Positions 56,652 to 64,000 of a stretch of 64,000 nucleotides of DNA are shown in pieces. This DNA is from Paracidovorax avenae ATCC 19860. Its GTDB lineage: Bacteria > Pseudomonadota > Gammaproteobacteria > Burkholderiales > Burkholderiaceae_C. Each line of letters begins with the position of its first letter. The stretch's first letter is position 1. The position numbers and the translations under genes are program-made. The notes beneath the pieces are model-generated. The model made no database searches. It had not been told where the DNA came from and saw nothing but the letters and a program-made list of their open reading frames with translations. Where the stretch lies: positions 124,001 to 188,000 of the forward strand of contig NC_015138.1 in assembly GCF_000176855.2 (NCBI RefSeq), given 5' to 3'.

Positions 56652-57649
56652 GGGCCCGGATTGTCCGGTGCGGGCGGCGGCGCGGCTGCCGGAGGGCGCG
56701 CCGTGGTGTGCAGGGCCGAGCGCGCCATGGCGCCGCGCAGCCAGCGGTGGGCGGCGTCGTGGCCCTTGTTGCGGTGCCAGAGCGCATCGACGTGCACCGT
56801 GGGCAGCGGCATCGGCAGGGCGCGCCAGACGAGTTCGCCGCCCAGGCTCGCCACCCCCACGAAGTGGCGCGGCAGCACCGTGAGCAGGTCGGTGGTGGCC
56901 ACCACGCGGCCCGCCGTGAAGAACTGGTTCACGGTGAGCACGATGCGCCGCTCGCGGCCGAGGGCGGTGAGCGCCTCGTCGATGAAGCCGTAGGGCTTGC
57001 CCGAGAAGCTCACGAGCAGGTGGCGCGCCGCGCAGTACTGGTCCAGCGTCAGCGGCTCGGCCGCCAGCGGATGGTCCTGGCGCATCACGCAGACGTACTC
57101 GCCGTCGTAGAGCCGCAGGCTTTCGTAGGCGACCACGCTGTCGGTCTGGGCGCGGGCCGTGAGGTCGGCCATCACCGCGGGGAAGTAGCCCACGGCCATG
57201 TCGGTCGAGCCGTCGTCCAGCAGGCCGCGCGGATCGCGCGTGGTGAGCGGCACCACGCGCAGCGACACGCCGGGCGCCTCGCGCTCCACGATCTCCACGA
57301 GCGGGGGGATCAGCGTGGCGCCCGTGGCGTCGGCCAGCGCGAGCACGAAGGTGGAGTTGGCCGAGGCGGGGTCGAACGCCCCGGGTGCCAGCGACTGCTG
57401 CAGCTGCGCGAGCGCCTGCCGCACGGGCGGCCAGAGGGCGAGCGCGCGCGGCGTCGGCTCCACGCCCTGGCCGCTGCGCACCACGAGGTCGTCGCCCAGC
57501 ACCTCGCGCAGCCGGCGCAGGGCATTGCTGACCGCCGGCTGGGTAATGGCGAGCTTGGCGGCCGCGCGCGTGAGGTTGCGCTCGGCCATGATTTCGTCGA
57601 ACACCCGCAGCAGGTTCAGGTCGAGCGAGCGGAAATTGATCGGCGCCAT
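56648..57649 (-). CDS. LysR-family regulator coupled to a phosphoesterase gene
   Basis: The 333-residue protein starts FRSLDLNLLRVFDEIMAERN, LTRAAAKLAITQPAVSNALR, of the NodD/LeuO-like LysR branch. The effector domain has VLALADATGATLIPPLVEIV. An Ala/Pro-rich tail of 20 residues ends it. It is divergent from the membrane protein gene at 57776 with 126 bp between. TCAC-agat-GTGA (57660-57671), a perfect palindrome arm pair, lies 10 bp before its start and could be a binding site. Confidence 0.86.
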   Translation of the reverse strand: MAPINFRSLDLNLLRVFDEIMAERNLTRAAAKLAITQPAVSNALRRLREVLGDDLVVRSGQGVEPTPRALALWPPVRQALAQLQQSLAPGAFDPASANSTFVLALADATGATLIPPLVEIVEREAPGVSLRVVPLTTRDPRGLLDDGSTDMAVGYFPAVMADLTARAQTDSVVAYESLRLYDGEYVCVMRQDHPLAAEPLTLDQYCAARHLLVSFSGKPYGFIDEALTALGRERRIVLTVNQFFTAGRVVATTDLLTVLPRHFVGVASLGGELVWRALPMPLPTVHVDALWHRNKGHDAAHRWLRGAMARSALHTTARPPAAAPPPAPDNPGP

Positions 57650-57659
57650 CGTCTAATCA

Positions 57660-57671
57660 TCACAGATGTGA
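57660..57671. promoter_or_regulatory. Short palindrome before the LysR gene start
   Basis: TCAC (57660-57663) and GTGA (57668-57671) are separated by AGAT and lie 11 bp before the LysR ATG, within the divergent gap to the membrane protein gene. The spacing is compatible with a LysR or CRP-like site. An AT-rich TATAAA box is at about 57690. Confidence 0.3.
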
Positions 57672-57775
57672 ATGACTGGAATTCAAAATATAAAGTGGAA
57701 GAACCCTGGGGTAAACCCTAAGATACCTGCATTCGCCCGGCAACTTCGCCACAAGCGACCGAAAGGGAACACATC

Positions 57776-58207
57776 ATGACCAGCTTCGTCCACATCGACT
57801 ACCGTACCGAACACCCTGGCGTGGCCCGTGCCGAACAGGCCGCCGCCACCCTGAAGAGCGCCTTCGACGGCGCACGCGGCGCCTCCTCGCTGCTCCTGGC
57901 CGCCGTCGTGGCTGCCGTGCTGGTGGTGGCCAACCAGATCATCGACACCTGGAGCGAAGGCCACACCCTCACCGCCTGGATGGTGCTCTGGCTGATCGCC
58001 TTCGCCGCCCTGGCCCTGCTGGCCGGCCCCGTCCGCCGTGCTGCTTCCATGCTGCGCGCCGGCTTCCACGCCTGGAAGGAAGCCCGCCGCCGTGAAGCCG
58101 AAGACGAAAAGACCTGGAATGCCGCCCTGCACGATGCCCGCATCATGGCCGATCTGAGCCGAGCCATGAACGGTATCGCAGTGGACAACATCCGCCGCTA
58201 CTACTGA
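57776..58207 (+). CDS. Hypothetical two-helix membrane protein
   Basis: The 143-residue protein has two predicted membrane segments (SLLLAAVVAAVLVVANQIID, about residues 38-57, and LTAWMVLWLIAFAALALLAG, about residues 64-84) and a basic, helical C-terminus ending DNIRRYY. The ribosome-binding site AGGGA is 9 bases before the ATG. I do not recognise the family, but the coding pattern and a strong terminator behind it indicate a real, probably well-expressed gene of beta-proteobacteria. Confidence 0.7.
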   Translation: MTSFVHIDYRTEHPGVARAEQAAATLKSAFDGARGASSLLLAAVVAAVLVVANQIIDTWSEGHTLTAWMVLWLIAFAALALLAGPVRRAASMLRAGFHAWKEARRREAEDEKTWNAALHDARIMADLSRAMNGIAVDNIRRYY

Positions 58208-58265
58208 TCAGGCTCCGGGCCATCGTCCGGACCGGCCGGCCGGGGCCACGACCCGGCACATTTTC

Positions 58266-58290
58266 AGGGCACCGCGAGGTGCCCTTTTTC
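58266..58290 (+). terminator. Rho-independent terminator of the small membrane protein gene
   Basis: AGGGCACC (58266-58273) pairs with GGTGCCCT (58278-58285) around GCGA and is followed by TTTTT. It is 58 bases past the stop at 58207. Confidence 0.88.
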
Positions 58291-58335
58291 GTGGGCGCGC
58301 AAAACCGGCCGTACTTTCCAGGTAGGGCTGCGCAG

Positions 58336-58370
58336 CAAAAAGCCCCGGCCACGGGCGTGGTACGGGGCTT
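58336..58370 (-). terminator. Rho-independent terminator of pckG
   Basis: On the minus strand AAGCCCCG (58370-58363) pairs with CGGGGCTT (58347-58340), followed by a TTTTT run (the A-run at 58336-58340 of the plus strand). It lies 45 bases beyond the pckG stop at 58415. Confidence 0.86.
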
Positions 58371-58414
58371 CCAGGGGGCTTGCCCGCCCCGGCGGGCGGG
58401 GGCTCCGGGCGGGG

Positions 58415-60277
58415 TCAGGCGCCCAGGCGTTCTTCCAGTGCGGACTTGGTCTTGAGCATCTGCGCCGGCAGGTGGTAGGCCAGCTGGTCGAAGTGCGCGG
58501 TGTGCAGCTTCAGCTCGTCGGCCCAGGCGGCCTTGTCGATGCGGGTCACGGTGTCGAACTGCTCGCCCGAGAAGTCCAGGCCCGTCCAGTTGATCTCGCC
58601 GTATTGCGGCGCCACGCCGAAGGCGGTTTCCTGGCCGGTGGCGCGGCCTTCGATGCGGTCGATCATCCACTTGAGCACGCGCATGTTCTCGCCGTAGCCG
58701 GGCCAGACGAACTTGCCATCGGCATCCTTGCGGAACCAGTTGGTCGTGTAGATGCGCGGCAGCGTGGCGCCCGAGGCGGCGAGCTTTTCGCCCAGGTCCA
58801 GCCAGTGCTGGAAGTAGTCGCTCATGTTGTAGCCCATGAAGGGCAGCATGGCGAACGGGTCGCGGCGCACCACGCCCTGCGCGCCGAAGGCGGCGGCGGT
58901 GGTCTCGGAGCCCATGGTGGCGGCCATGTACACGCCCTCCTGCCAGTCGCGGGCCTCGGTCACCAGCGGCACGGTGGTGGAGCGGCGGCCACCGAAGATG
59001 AAGGCGTCGATCTTCACGCCCTTCGGATCGTCCCAGGCCGGGTCCAGCGCCGGGTTGTTGGTGGCGGCCACGGTGAAGCGGGCGTTGGGGTGGGCGGCCT
59101 TGGCGCCGGTTTCCTTGGCGATCTGGGGCGTCCAGTCCTTGCCCTGCCAGTCGATCAGGTGGTCCGGCAGCTTGCCGGTGTCCTTTTCCATGCCTTCCCA
59201 CCACACGTCGCCGTCGTCGGTCAGCGCGACGTTCGTGAAGATCACGTCCTTGTCGAGGCTGGCCATGCAGTTGGGGTTGGTGTGGTAGTTGGTGCCCGGG
59301 GCCACGCCGAAGTAGCCGGCCTCGGGGTTGATGGCGCGCAGCGAGCCGTCGGCCTGGGGCTTGATCCAGGCGATGTCGTCGCCGATGGTGGTGACCTTCC
59401 AGCCTTCGAAGGCCTTCGGGGGCACCAGCATGGAGAAGTTGGTCTTGCCGCAGGCGCTGGGGAAGGCGGCGGCCACGTGGTACTTCTTGCCCTCGGGGTT
59501 GCTGACGCCCAGGATCAGCATGTGCTCTGCCAGCCAGCCCTGGTCACGGCCCATGGTGGAGGCGATGCGCAGCGCGAAGCACTTCTTGCCCAGCAGCGCG
59601 TTGCCGCCGTAGCCGGAGCCGTACGACCAGATCTCGCGCGTCTCGGGGTAGTGCACGATGTACTTGGTCTTGTTGCAGGGCCAGGACACGTCCTTTTCGC
59701 CGGCCTGCAGCGGGGCGCCCACGGTGTGCACGCAGGGCACGAAGTCGCCTTCCACGCCCAGCACGTCGTACACCGCCTTGCCCATGCGGGTCATGATCTT
59801 CATGTTGACGGCCACGTAGGGGCTGTCGGAGAGCTCGATGCCGATGTGGGCGATGGGCGAACCCAGCGGGCCCATGCTGAAGGGCACGACGTACATCGTG
59901 CGGCCTTGCATGCAGCCGTCGAACAGGGGCTGCAGCGTGGCGCGCATCTCGGCCGGGGCCATCCAGTTGTTGGTGGGGCCGGCGTCTTCCTTCTTCTCGC
60001 AGCAGATGTAGGTGCGGTCTTCCACGCGGGCCACGTCCGACGGGTCGGACCAGGCCAGGTAGCTGCCGGGGCGCTTGGCGGGGTTGAGCTTCTTGAAGGT
60101 GCCGGCGTCCACCAGTTGCTGGCAGAGGCGGTCGTACTCTTCCTGCGAGCCGTCGCACCAGTGGATCCTGGCGGGCTTGCAGAGGGCGGCCATGTCGGCC
60201 ACCCAGGCGAGCAGGCGGGCGTTCTTGACGTATGCGGGGGCCTGGAGGTCGAGGCCTTGCATGGTGGGTGCGTTCAT
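58415..60277 (-). CDS. pckG: Phosphoenolpyruvate carboxykinase (GTP)
   Basis: The 620-residue enzyme has the GTP-PEPCK signatures. They are the kinase-1a P-loop [19 protein letters not shown], the kinase-2 and metal-binding [15 protein letters not shown], the substrate string ACLH-like region [19 protein letters not shown], and the [18 protein letters not shown] string. It converts oxaloacetate to PEP in gluconeogenesis. Length is as in the family. The start at 60277 is 8 codons before the conserved N-terminus. A 265-bp region upstream carries two perfect palindromes. Confidence 0.94.
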   Translation of the reverse strand: MNAPTMQGLDLQAPAYVKNARLLAWVADMAALCKPARIHWCDGSQEEYDRLCQQLVDAGTFKKLNPAKRPGSYLAWSDPSDVARVEDRTYICCEKKEDAGPTNNWMAPAEMRATLQPLFDGCMQGRTMYVVPFSMGPLGSPIAHIGIELSDSPYVAVNMKIMTRMGKAVYDVLGVEGDFVPCVHTVGAPLQAGEKDVSWPCNKTKYIVHYPETREIWSYGSGYGGNALLGKKCFALRIASTMGRDQGWLAEHMLILGVSNPEGKKYHVAAAFPSACGKTNFSMLVPPKAFEGWKVTTIGDDIAWIKPQADGSLRAINPEAGYFGVAPGTNYHTNPNCMASLDKDVIFTNVALTDDGDVWWEGMEKDTGKLPDHLIDWQGKDWTPQIAKETGAKAAHPNARFTVAATNNPALDPAWDDPKGVKIDAFIFGGRRSTTVPLVTEARDWQEGVYMAATMGSETTAAAFGAQGVVRRDPFAMLPFMGYNMSDYFQHWLDLGEKLAASGATLPRIYTTNWFRKDADGKFVWPGYGENMRVLKWMIDRIEGRATGQETAFGVAPQYGEINWTGLDFSGEQFDTVTRIDKAAWADELKLHTAHFDQLAYHLPAQMLKTKSALEERLGA

Positions 60278-60485
60278 CGCGGGCTTCCTGAAGTTGAAAA
60301 ACGGTTTTTCAAAGGAAGCGGCCGGGAATGCGGCAAGGCCGCGCTGGATCCTGAGCGCTGTCTTTGAGAAAACGTCTTGCGGCTCAGTCGGCGGGCGGAC
60401 GAACGCGCGGGAAGGGCGGTTCGCCAGGGGCGGTTGCGTCGTCCGCAGGTCGGCTGGGATGACGATTTTATGAATAGCCCCTATT

Positions 60486-60529
60486 CCTGTCTGTCAGACA
60501 GGGGGGAAATCCATGCAAAAAATGCATGG
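60486..60529. promoter_or_regulatory. Two perfect inverted repeats upstream of pckG
   Basis: CCTGTCTG-T-CAGACAGG (60486-60502) and CCATGCA-aaaaa-TGCATGG (60511-60529) lie in the gap between the SDR gene and pckG, 209 bases or more before the pckG start and just past the SDR stop. Either could be an operator for pckG or part of the SDR 3' end. A U-tract after the hairpin is missing on the minus strand, so a classical terminator is not indicated. Confidence 0.45.
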
Positions 60530-60542
60530 GGTTATGTTTGTT

Positions 60543-61331
60543 CTAAACGGCCAGCGTGCCGCCGTCCACAGGCAGCGTCGCTCCGGTGACGAAGCTCGCC
60601 AGGTCCGAGGCCAGGAACACCGCGGGGCCGGCCAGTTCGTGCGGCTGGCCCAGGCGGCCGGCGGGAATGCGCTGCATGAAGTGTTCGAGCCGCTCCGGGT
60701 TGGCACGCGTGGCCTCGGTCATCGGGGTTTCGATCACACCCGGCGCCAGCGCATTGACGCGTATGCCGTCGGGCGCCAGGTCGAGCGCCAGGGTCTGCGT
60801 GAACATCCTGACGGCTGCCTTCGACGGCGAATAGCCGAGGGCATTGCCCTGCGCAATGAATGCCGCGCCCGAGGCCACGTTGATGATGCAGCCGCGCGTG
60901 CGCCGCAGCGCAGGCAGCCAGGCATGCACGGTGTGGAACACGCCGAACAGGTTCACGTCCATCGTGCGGCGCAGGTTGTTCGCCGCGCGCGGGCTGTCGA
61001 TGCCCTCGCGGATGATCACGCCGGCGTTGTTGACGAGCGTGTCCACGTCACCGGCGGTTTCCGCCACCTCGGCGGCGAGGTCGAGGCAGGCCTGGGCGTC
61101 GGTGACGTCGAGTGTGCAGGCCCAGCCCTGGGCGCCTGCGTCGCGGACTGCGCGCAGCGTGTCCTTGCAGCGCCCGGCCTGCAGATCGGTCACGATGACG
61201 CGGGCCCCGGCATGGGCGAAGGCCACGGCCACCGCACGGCCGATGCCGCTGGCCGCACCCGTGACGAGCGCCAGGCGGCCGGCCAGCAGGCCCGGCGTCG
61301 GCGGGCAGGTGGGCGGAAGGAAGTGAGGCAT
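60543..61331 (-). CDS. Short-chain dehydrogenase/reductase
   Basis: The 262-residue protein has the NAD(P) motif LALVTGAASGIGRAVAVAFA, the NNAG in TLVNNAGVIIREG, and a catalytic Tyr-x3-Lys in LGYSPSKAAVRMFTQTLALD. There is a Ser-like position near CIINVASGAAFIAQ. It ends with the GATLPVDGGTLAV string. Substrate cannot be told from sequence; IREG and the surrounding pattern resemble sugar or polyol dehydrogenases. It lies 28 bp downstream of queC on the same strand. Confidence 0.86.
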   Translation of the reverse strand: MPHFLPPTCPPTPGLLAGRLALVTGAASGIGRAVAVAFAHAGARVIVTDLQAGRCKDTLRAVRDAGAQGWACTLDVTDAQACLDLAAEVAETAGDVDTLVNNAGVIIREGIDSPRAANNLRRTMDVNLFGVFHTVHAWLPALRRTRGCIINVASGAAFIAQGNALGYSPSKAAVRMFTQTLALDLAPDGIRVNALAPGVIETPMTEATRANPERLEHFMQRIPAGRLGQPHELAGPAVFLASDLASFVTGATLPVDGGTLAV

Positions 61332-61359
61332 GGACTTTCCCTTCGGGCGGTGCGAATGG

Positions 61360-62070
61360 TCAGCCCTGCGTGGCGTGCCCGGTCCACCGCTCGTACCCGG
61401 CGCGCCGCAGCGCGCAGGCCGGACATTCGCCGCAGCCGTGTCCCCAGGCGTGCAGGGCGCCGCGCACACCGTGGTAGCAGGTGTGCGTGTCTTCCACGAT
61501 GAGCCGCACGAGTTCGTCGCCGCCGAGTTGCCGGGCCATTTCCCAGGTGGCGGCCTTGTCGATCCACATGAGCGGCGTCTCGATGGTGAAGCGCTGGCCC
61601 ATGCCCAGCGAGAGTGCCACCTGCAGCGCCTTGAGCGTGTCGTCGCGGCAGTCGGGGTAGCCGGAGAAGTCGGTCTCGCACATGCCGCCCACGAGGGTGT
61701 GCAGCCCGCGCCGGTAGCCCACGGCGGCGGCCAGCTGGAAGAACAGCAGGTTGCGGCCGGGCACGAAGGTGTTGGGCAGGCCGGCTTCCGTCATCTGGAT
61801 GGCGGTGTCGCGGGTGAGCGCCGTGTCGCTGATCTGGCCGAGCACGGCGAGGTCGACCATGTGGTCTTCGCCCAATCGCTCGCGCCACCGTGGAAAGCGC
61901 TCGCGCAGCGCGGCCAGCACGGCGGTGCGGGCCTCCAGCTCCACATGGTGGCGCTGGCCGTAGTCGAAGCCGATGGTCTCCACCCGTTCGAAGCGCTCGA
62001 GCGCCCAGGCCAGGCAGGTGGTGGAGTCCTGGCCACCGGAGAAGAGGACGAGGGCGTGGCCGGCTCGCAT
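61360..62070 (-). CDS. queC: 7-cyano-7-deazaguanine synthase
   Basis: The 236-residue ATP-dependent enzyme has the PP-loop SGG in [35 protein letters not shown] string [39 protein letters not shown] and the zinc-binding Cys set in DTHTCYHG then [19 protein letters not shown]. It converts 7-carboxy-7-deazaguanine to preQ0 for queuosine synthesis. No riboswitch was seen upstream; a small membrane protein gene with its own terminator precedes it. Confidence 0.93.
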   Translation of the reverse strand: MRAGHALVLFSGGQDSTTCLAWALERFERVETIGFDYGQRHHVELEARTAVLAALRERFPRWRERLGEDHMVDLAVLGQISDTALTRDTAIQMTEAGLPNTFVPGRNLLFFQLAAAVGYRRGLHTLVGGMCETDFSGYPDCRDDTLKALQVALSLGMGQRFTIETPLMWIDKAATWEMARQLGGDELVRLIVEDTHTCYHGVRGALHAWGHGCGECPACALRRAGYERWTGHATQG

Positions 62071-62110
62071 GGGATGGGTCCTTGTGGAAAAAGAAAGGTG
62101 GGGGCGAAAA

Positions 62111-62134
62111 GAAAAAGCCCCGCATGCGCGGGGC
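62111..62134 (-). terminator. Rho-independent terminator of the 50-residue membrane protein gene
   Basis: GCCCCGC (62117-62123) and GCGGGGC (62128-62134) pair around ATGC. On the minus strand a TTTTTC run follows (the A-run at 62112-62116). It separates the small gene from queC. Confidence 0.82.
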
Positions 62135-62161
62135 CGGCTGGCGGGGCGGTCCGGAGTGGTT

Positions 62162-62314
62162 TCAGGCCATGTAGATGGCGATGAACGCCAGCAGCAGCAT
62201 CAGGATGCCGCCCGCGATGGGCAGCACGATGGGCATGTAGGGCACCACGGCCTCCACGCCGTCGGGGGCGTGCTGCTCTCCTGCGTGCGGTGTGGTGGTG
62301 GTGTCGTGGGCCAT
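62162..62314 (-). CDS. 50-residue single-pass membrane protein
   Basis: An ATG at 62314, with AAGGAGA eight bases before it, opens a frame of 50 codons to TGA 62162-62164. The product starts [14 protein letters not shown] and ends with a hydrophobic helix [20 protein letters not shown] then IYMA. It is too short for usual gene finders. The strong ribosome-binding site and the terminator directly after it support a real gene. The role is unknown; a small inner-membrane regulator or subunit is possible, as an inference from size alone. Confidence 0.72.
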   Translation of the reverse strand: MAHDTTTTPHAGEQHAPDGVEAVVPYMPIVLPIAGGILMLLLAFIAIYMA

Positions 62315-62436
62315 GGCAGTCTCCTTGGGACGGGGTTGCGGATGGGATGGCCCATTCTAGCCACAGCCCCGCGGCGCCCGGGCCGCGGTTTCCTCGGTAA
62401 AAACCTCAGTATCCGTGCCGGGCGGCGCGTGGCCGG

Positions 62437-64000
62437 TCAGGAAAGGCGGCGGTCCGCCGGGGCGGGCGGCACCCACTGGTAGAGCCATGTCTCGGTGAGC
62501 GGCGCGCCGTTCTCGCCGCGCAGGAACATGCGGATGGTGATGGGCGCGGTGCTGTCGTCCTCGGGCTTGATGTCGAACATGGCGCGCCAGCCCTGGATGG
62601 CGTCCTGCGGCCGGGCCGAGGTGATCTCGATCTTGCCGCGGCTCGCGGTGATCACGGGCTCGACCTTGGCGCCGCGGCCCAGCGCCACGAGGTTCTCCCC
62701 GGCGAAATCGACCGCGAAACGCCAGGAGAAGTACTTGCGCGGCTGGCCGACCACGCCGCCCAGGCCCGTCCAGGTGGCCACGCAGCGCGCCAGCGGGGAC
62801 TGGGCCGGCGGATGGGCGCCCCAGAACAGGCGGTAGCCGATCAGCAGTTCCTCGCCGGGCTGCGGCTTGCGGTCGGGGTTCCAGAAGGCGACGATGTTGT
62901 CGAAGGTCTCGTCGATGGTGGGGATCTCCACGAGCTGGATGGAGCCCGCGCCCCAGTCGGACTTCGGCTCCACCCACAGCGAGGGCCGGCGTTCGTAGAA
63001 GACGCCGTCGTCCTGGTAGTGGTCGAAATTGCGGTCGCGCTGCACGAGGCCGAAGCCGCGCGGGCCCTGGTCGGCGAAGGCGTTGAACTGCAGCGCCGGC
63101 GGGTTCGTGAGCGGCCGCCATACCCATTCGCCGTTGCCGCGCCACATCTGCAGGCCGTCGGAGTCGTGGATCTCGGGGCGCCAGTCGTTGGCCATGCGGC
63201 GGTCGTTCTCGCCGTGCTGGAACATGCTGGTGCAGGGGGCGATCCCCAGGCGCTCGATGGCCTTGCGCGGGTAGAGGGCGGCATCGATCTCCATCACCTG
63301 CGTGTCGCCCGGCGTGATCGCGAAGCGGTAGGCGCCGGCGATGCTGGGCGAATCCAGCAGGGCCAGCACGACGACGGTGTTGGAGCCGGGCGCGGGGCGC
63401 TCCAGGTAGAAGGCGGTGAAGTCCGGGAATTCCTCCGGGCGCTGCATGCCGGTATCGATGGCCAGGCCCCGGGCGGAGAGGCCGTACTGCCATTCGCCGC
63501 CCACGGCACGGAAGTAGCTGGCGCCCAGGAAGGCGGCCACGTCGCGCACCGGGTCGGTGTGGAAGTTGAGCCGGAAGCCCGCGAAGCCCAGGTCCGGCGG
63601 CAGGTCGCCGGGCTTGAGGCCGCTCTTGCCGTAGTTGAACATCTCGGGGTCGTAGGCCAGTTCCTGGGCCTTGCCGTCGGCCAGTTCGAACATGCGCACC
63701 GGCTTCTTGAAGAACAGGCCCAGGTGGAAGAACTTGGCCTGGAAGCGCAGTTTCTCGTCGGCCCAGAGGGCGTGGTCGCCCCGGAACTGGATGGACTGGT
63801 ACTGGTCCCAGTCGAGCTTGGACACCGAGGGGGGGATGGTGTCCTTGGGCGGCTCGTAGGCCTTGGCCGCCAGGGCGCGGGCCTGGCCCTTGAGTGCCGC
63901 GAAGTCGAAGGGCTGGGCTTCGCCCAGGGGCTTGAGGGCGGCGAAGGCTTGGGTCCAGTTCAGGCCCAGGCCACCTGCGGTGGCCAGCGCGGCGCCGTGG
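62437..64000 (-). CDS. opgD: OpgD-type periplasmic glucan biosynthesis protein, N-terminus cut by the right edge
   Basis: The frame is open from the right edge to TGA 62437-62439, giving about 520 residues. They start within what appears to be the end of a twin-arginine signal region (TAGGLGLNWTQAFAALKP) followed by YEPPKDTIPPSVSKLDWDQYQ, a conserved OpgG/OpgD beginning. Later strings include FRGDHALWADEKLRFQAKFF, SMFQHGENDRRMANDWRPEI and GFGLVQRDRNFDHYQDDGVF. OpgD/OpgG build or shape osmoregulated periplasmic glucans. The Tat-like start and length favour OpgD over OpgG. A GTG at 63825 is not the true start, because the family sequence continues beyond it to the edge. Confidence 0.85.
   Translation of the reverse strand, partial: HGAALATAGGLGLNWTQAFAALKPLGEAQPFDFAALKGQARALAAKAYEPPKDTIPPSVSKLDWDQYQSIQFRGDHALWADEKLRFQAKFFHLGLFFKKPVRMFELADGKAQELAYDPEMFNYGKSGLKPGDLPPDLGFAGFRLNFHTDPVRDVAAFLGASYFRAVGGEWQYGLSARGLAIDTGMQRPEEFPDFTAFYLERPAPGSNTVVVLALLDSPSIAGAYRFAITPGDTQVMEIDAALYPRKAIERLGIAPCTSMFQHGENDRRMANDWRPEIHDSDGLQMWRGNGEWVWRPLTNPPALQFNAFADQGPRGFGLVQRDRNFDHYQDDGVFYERRPSLWVEPKSDWGAGSIQLVEIPTIDETFDNIVAFWNPDRKPQPGEELLIGYRLFWGAHPPAQSPLARCVATWTGLGGVVGQPRKYFSWRFAVDFAGENLVALGRGAKVEPVITASRGKIEITSARPQDAIQGWRAMFDIKPEDDSTAPITIRMFLRGENGAPLTETWLYQWVPPAPADRRLS

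Noticed and set aside
60511..60529. CCATGCA-N5-TGCATGG as an intrinsic terminator of the SDR gene
   Set aside because: No U-tract follows on the minus strand; listed instead as a possible operator.
1..64000. tRNA, rRNA genes and CRISPR arrays
   Set aside because: No T-loop-like GGTTCGA-type strings in a cloverleaf context, no rRNA-like segment and no regularly spaced repeats were seen by reading; weak tRNAs could still have been missed.

Overview
The window is GC-rich (roughly 70 percent by eye) and densely coded, with beta-proteobacterial gene content: minCDE, GTP-dependent PEP carboxykinase, an OpgD-type glucan protein, short pssA, Comamonadaceae-style small membrane proteins and an interspersed repeat I associate with Acidovorax and relatives. 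A truncated YopT/AvrPphB-like (peptidase C58) type III effector at the left edge suggests a plant-associated, possibly pathogenic Acidovorax. The genus is an inference from content; no database was consulted.

Positions 1-8.8 kb are the accessory part. They hold the effector C-terminus, a broken membrane-protein gene, small stress or unknown genes (SRPBCC, HdeA-like, isoprenylcysteine-methyltransferase-like), and at 3.84-5.80 kb what reads as a relic chromosomal integron. That relic has three attC sites and three cassette ORFs on the minus strand, a possible attI remnant, and a divergent, frameshifted and truncated intI on the plus strand. Its broken end runs into a truncated cold-shock-domain gene that follows a YciI gene. 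An FAD-linked oxidase, a membrane protein and an EF-hand protein complete the region.

Positions 8.9-28.5 kb are mostly ordinary chromosome: a PduO-type adenosyltransferase; a tightly overlapping four-gene set (GT2 glycosyltransferase, acyl-CoA dehydrogenase-like, PIG-L deacetylase, NodS-like methyltransferase); a thioesterase and an acetyl-CoA hydrolase/CoA-transferase; a zinc-ribbon protein; a uracil/xanthine permease; an AsmA-like protein; a chemoreceptor; a B12-binding radical SAM protein; a GAF-GGDEF cyclase; a gamma carbonic anhydrase; argO coupled to an ACT-like gene and divergent from argP; and a TetR regulator divergent from a metallo-beta-lactamase-fold hydrolase.

Positions 28.7-48.3 kb carry an ABC importer ATPase with a fused double permease, a UbiM-like hydroxylase, a LysR/MFS divergent pair, a ketoglutarate-semialdehyde-type dehydrogenase divergent from an IclR-SMP30 fusion regulator, an M48 lipoprotein protease, acetoacetyl-CoA synthetase, an arginase/ornithine cyclodeaminase pair divergent from an Lrp-type regulator, pssA and minCDE.

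Positions 48.4-64 kb carry a flavin reductase; an alpha/beta hydrolase lacking its nucleophile serine, overlapping an M14 carboxypeptidase; an NAD(P)H oxidoreductase; dadA divergent from a second ArgP-like regulator; a TetR regulator; a FitB/VapC-type toxin whose antitoxin seems to survive only as a tail; uspA; a phosphoesterase-LysR pair; pckG; an SDR; queC; a 50-residue membrane protein; and the C-terminal part of opgD at the right edge. Amino-acid handling recurs (ArgO, two ArgP-like regulators, arginase, ornithine cyclodeaminase, Lrp, DadA). No tRNA, rRNA or CRISPR array was seen. Several divergent intergenic regions contain perfect inverted repeats suited to the adjacent regulator.
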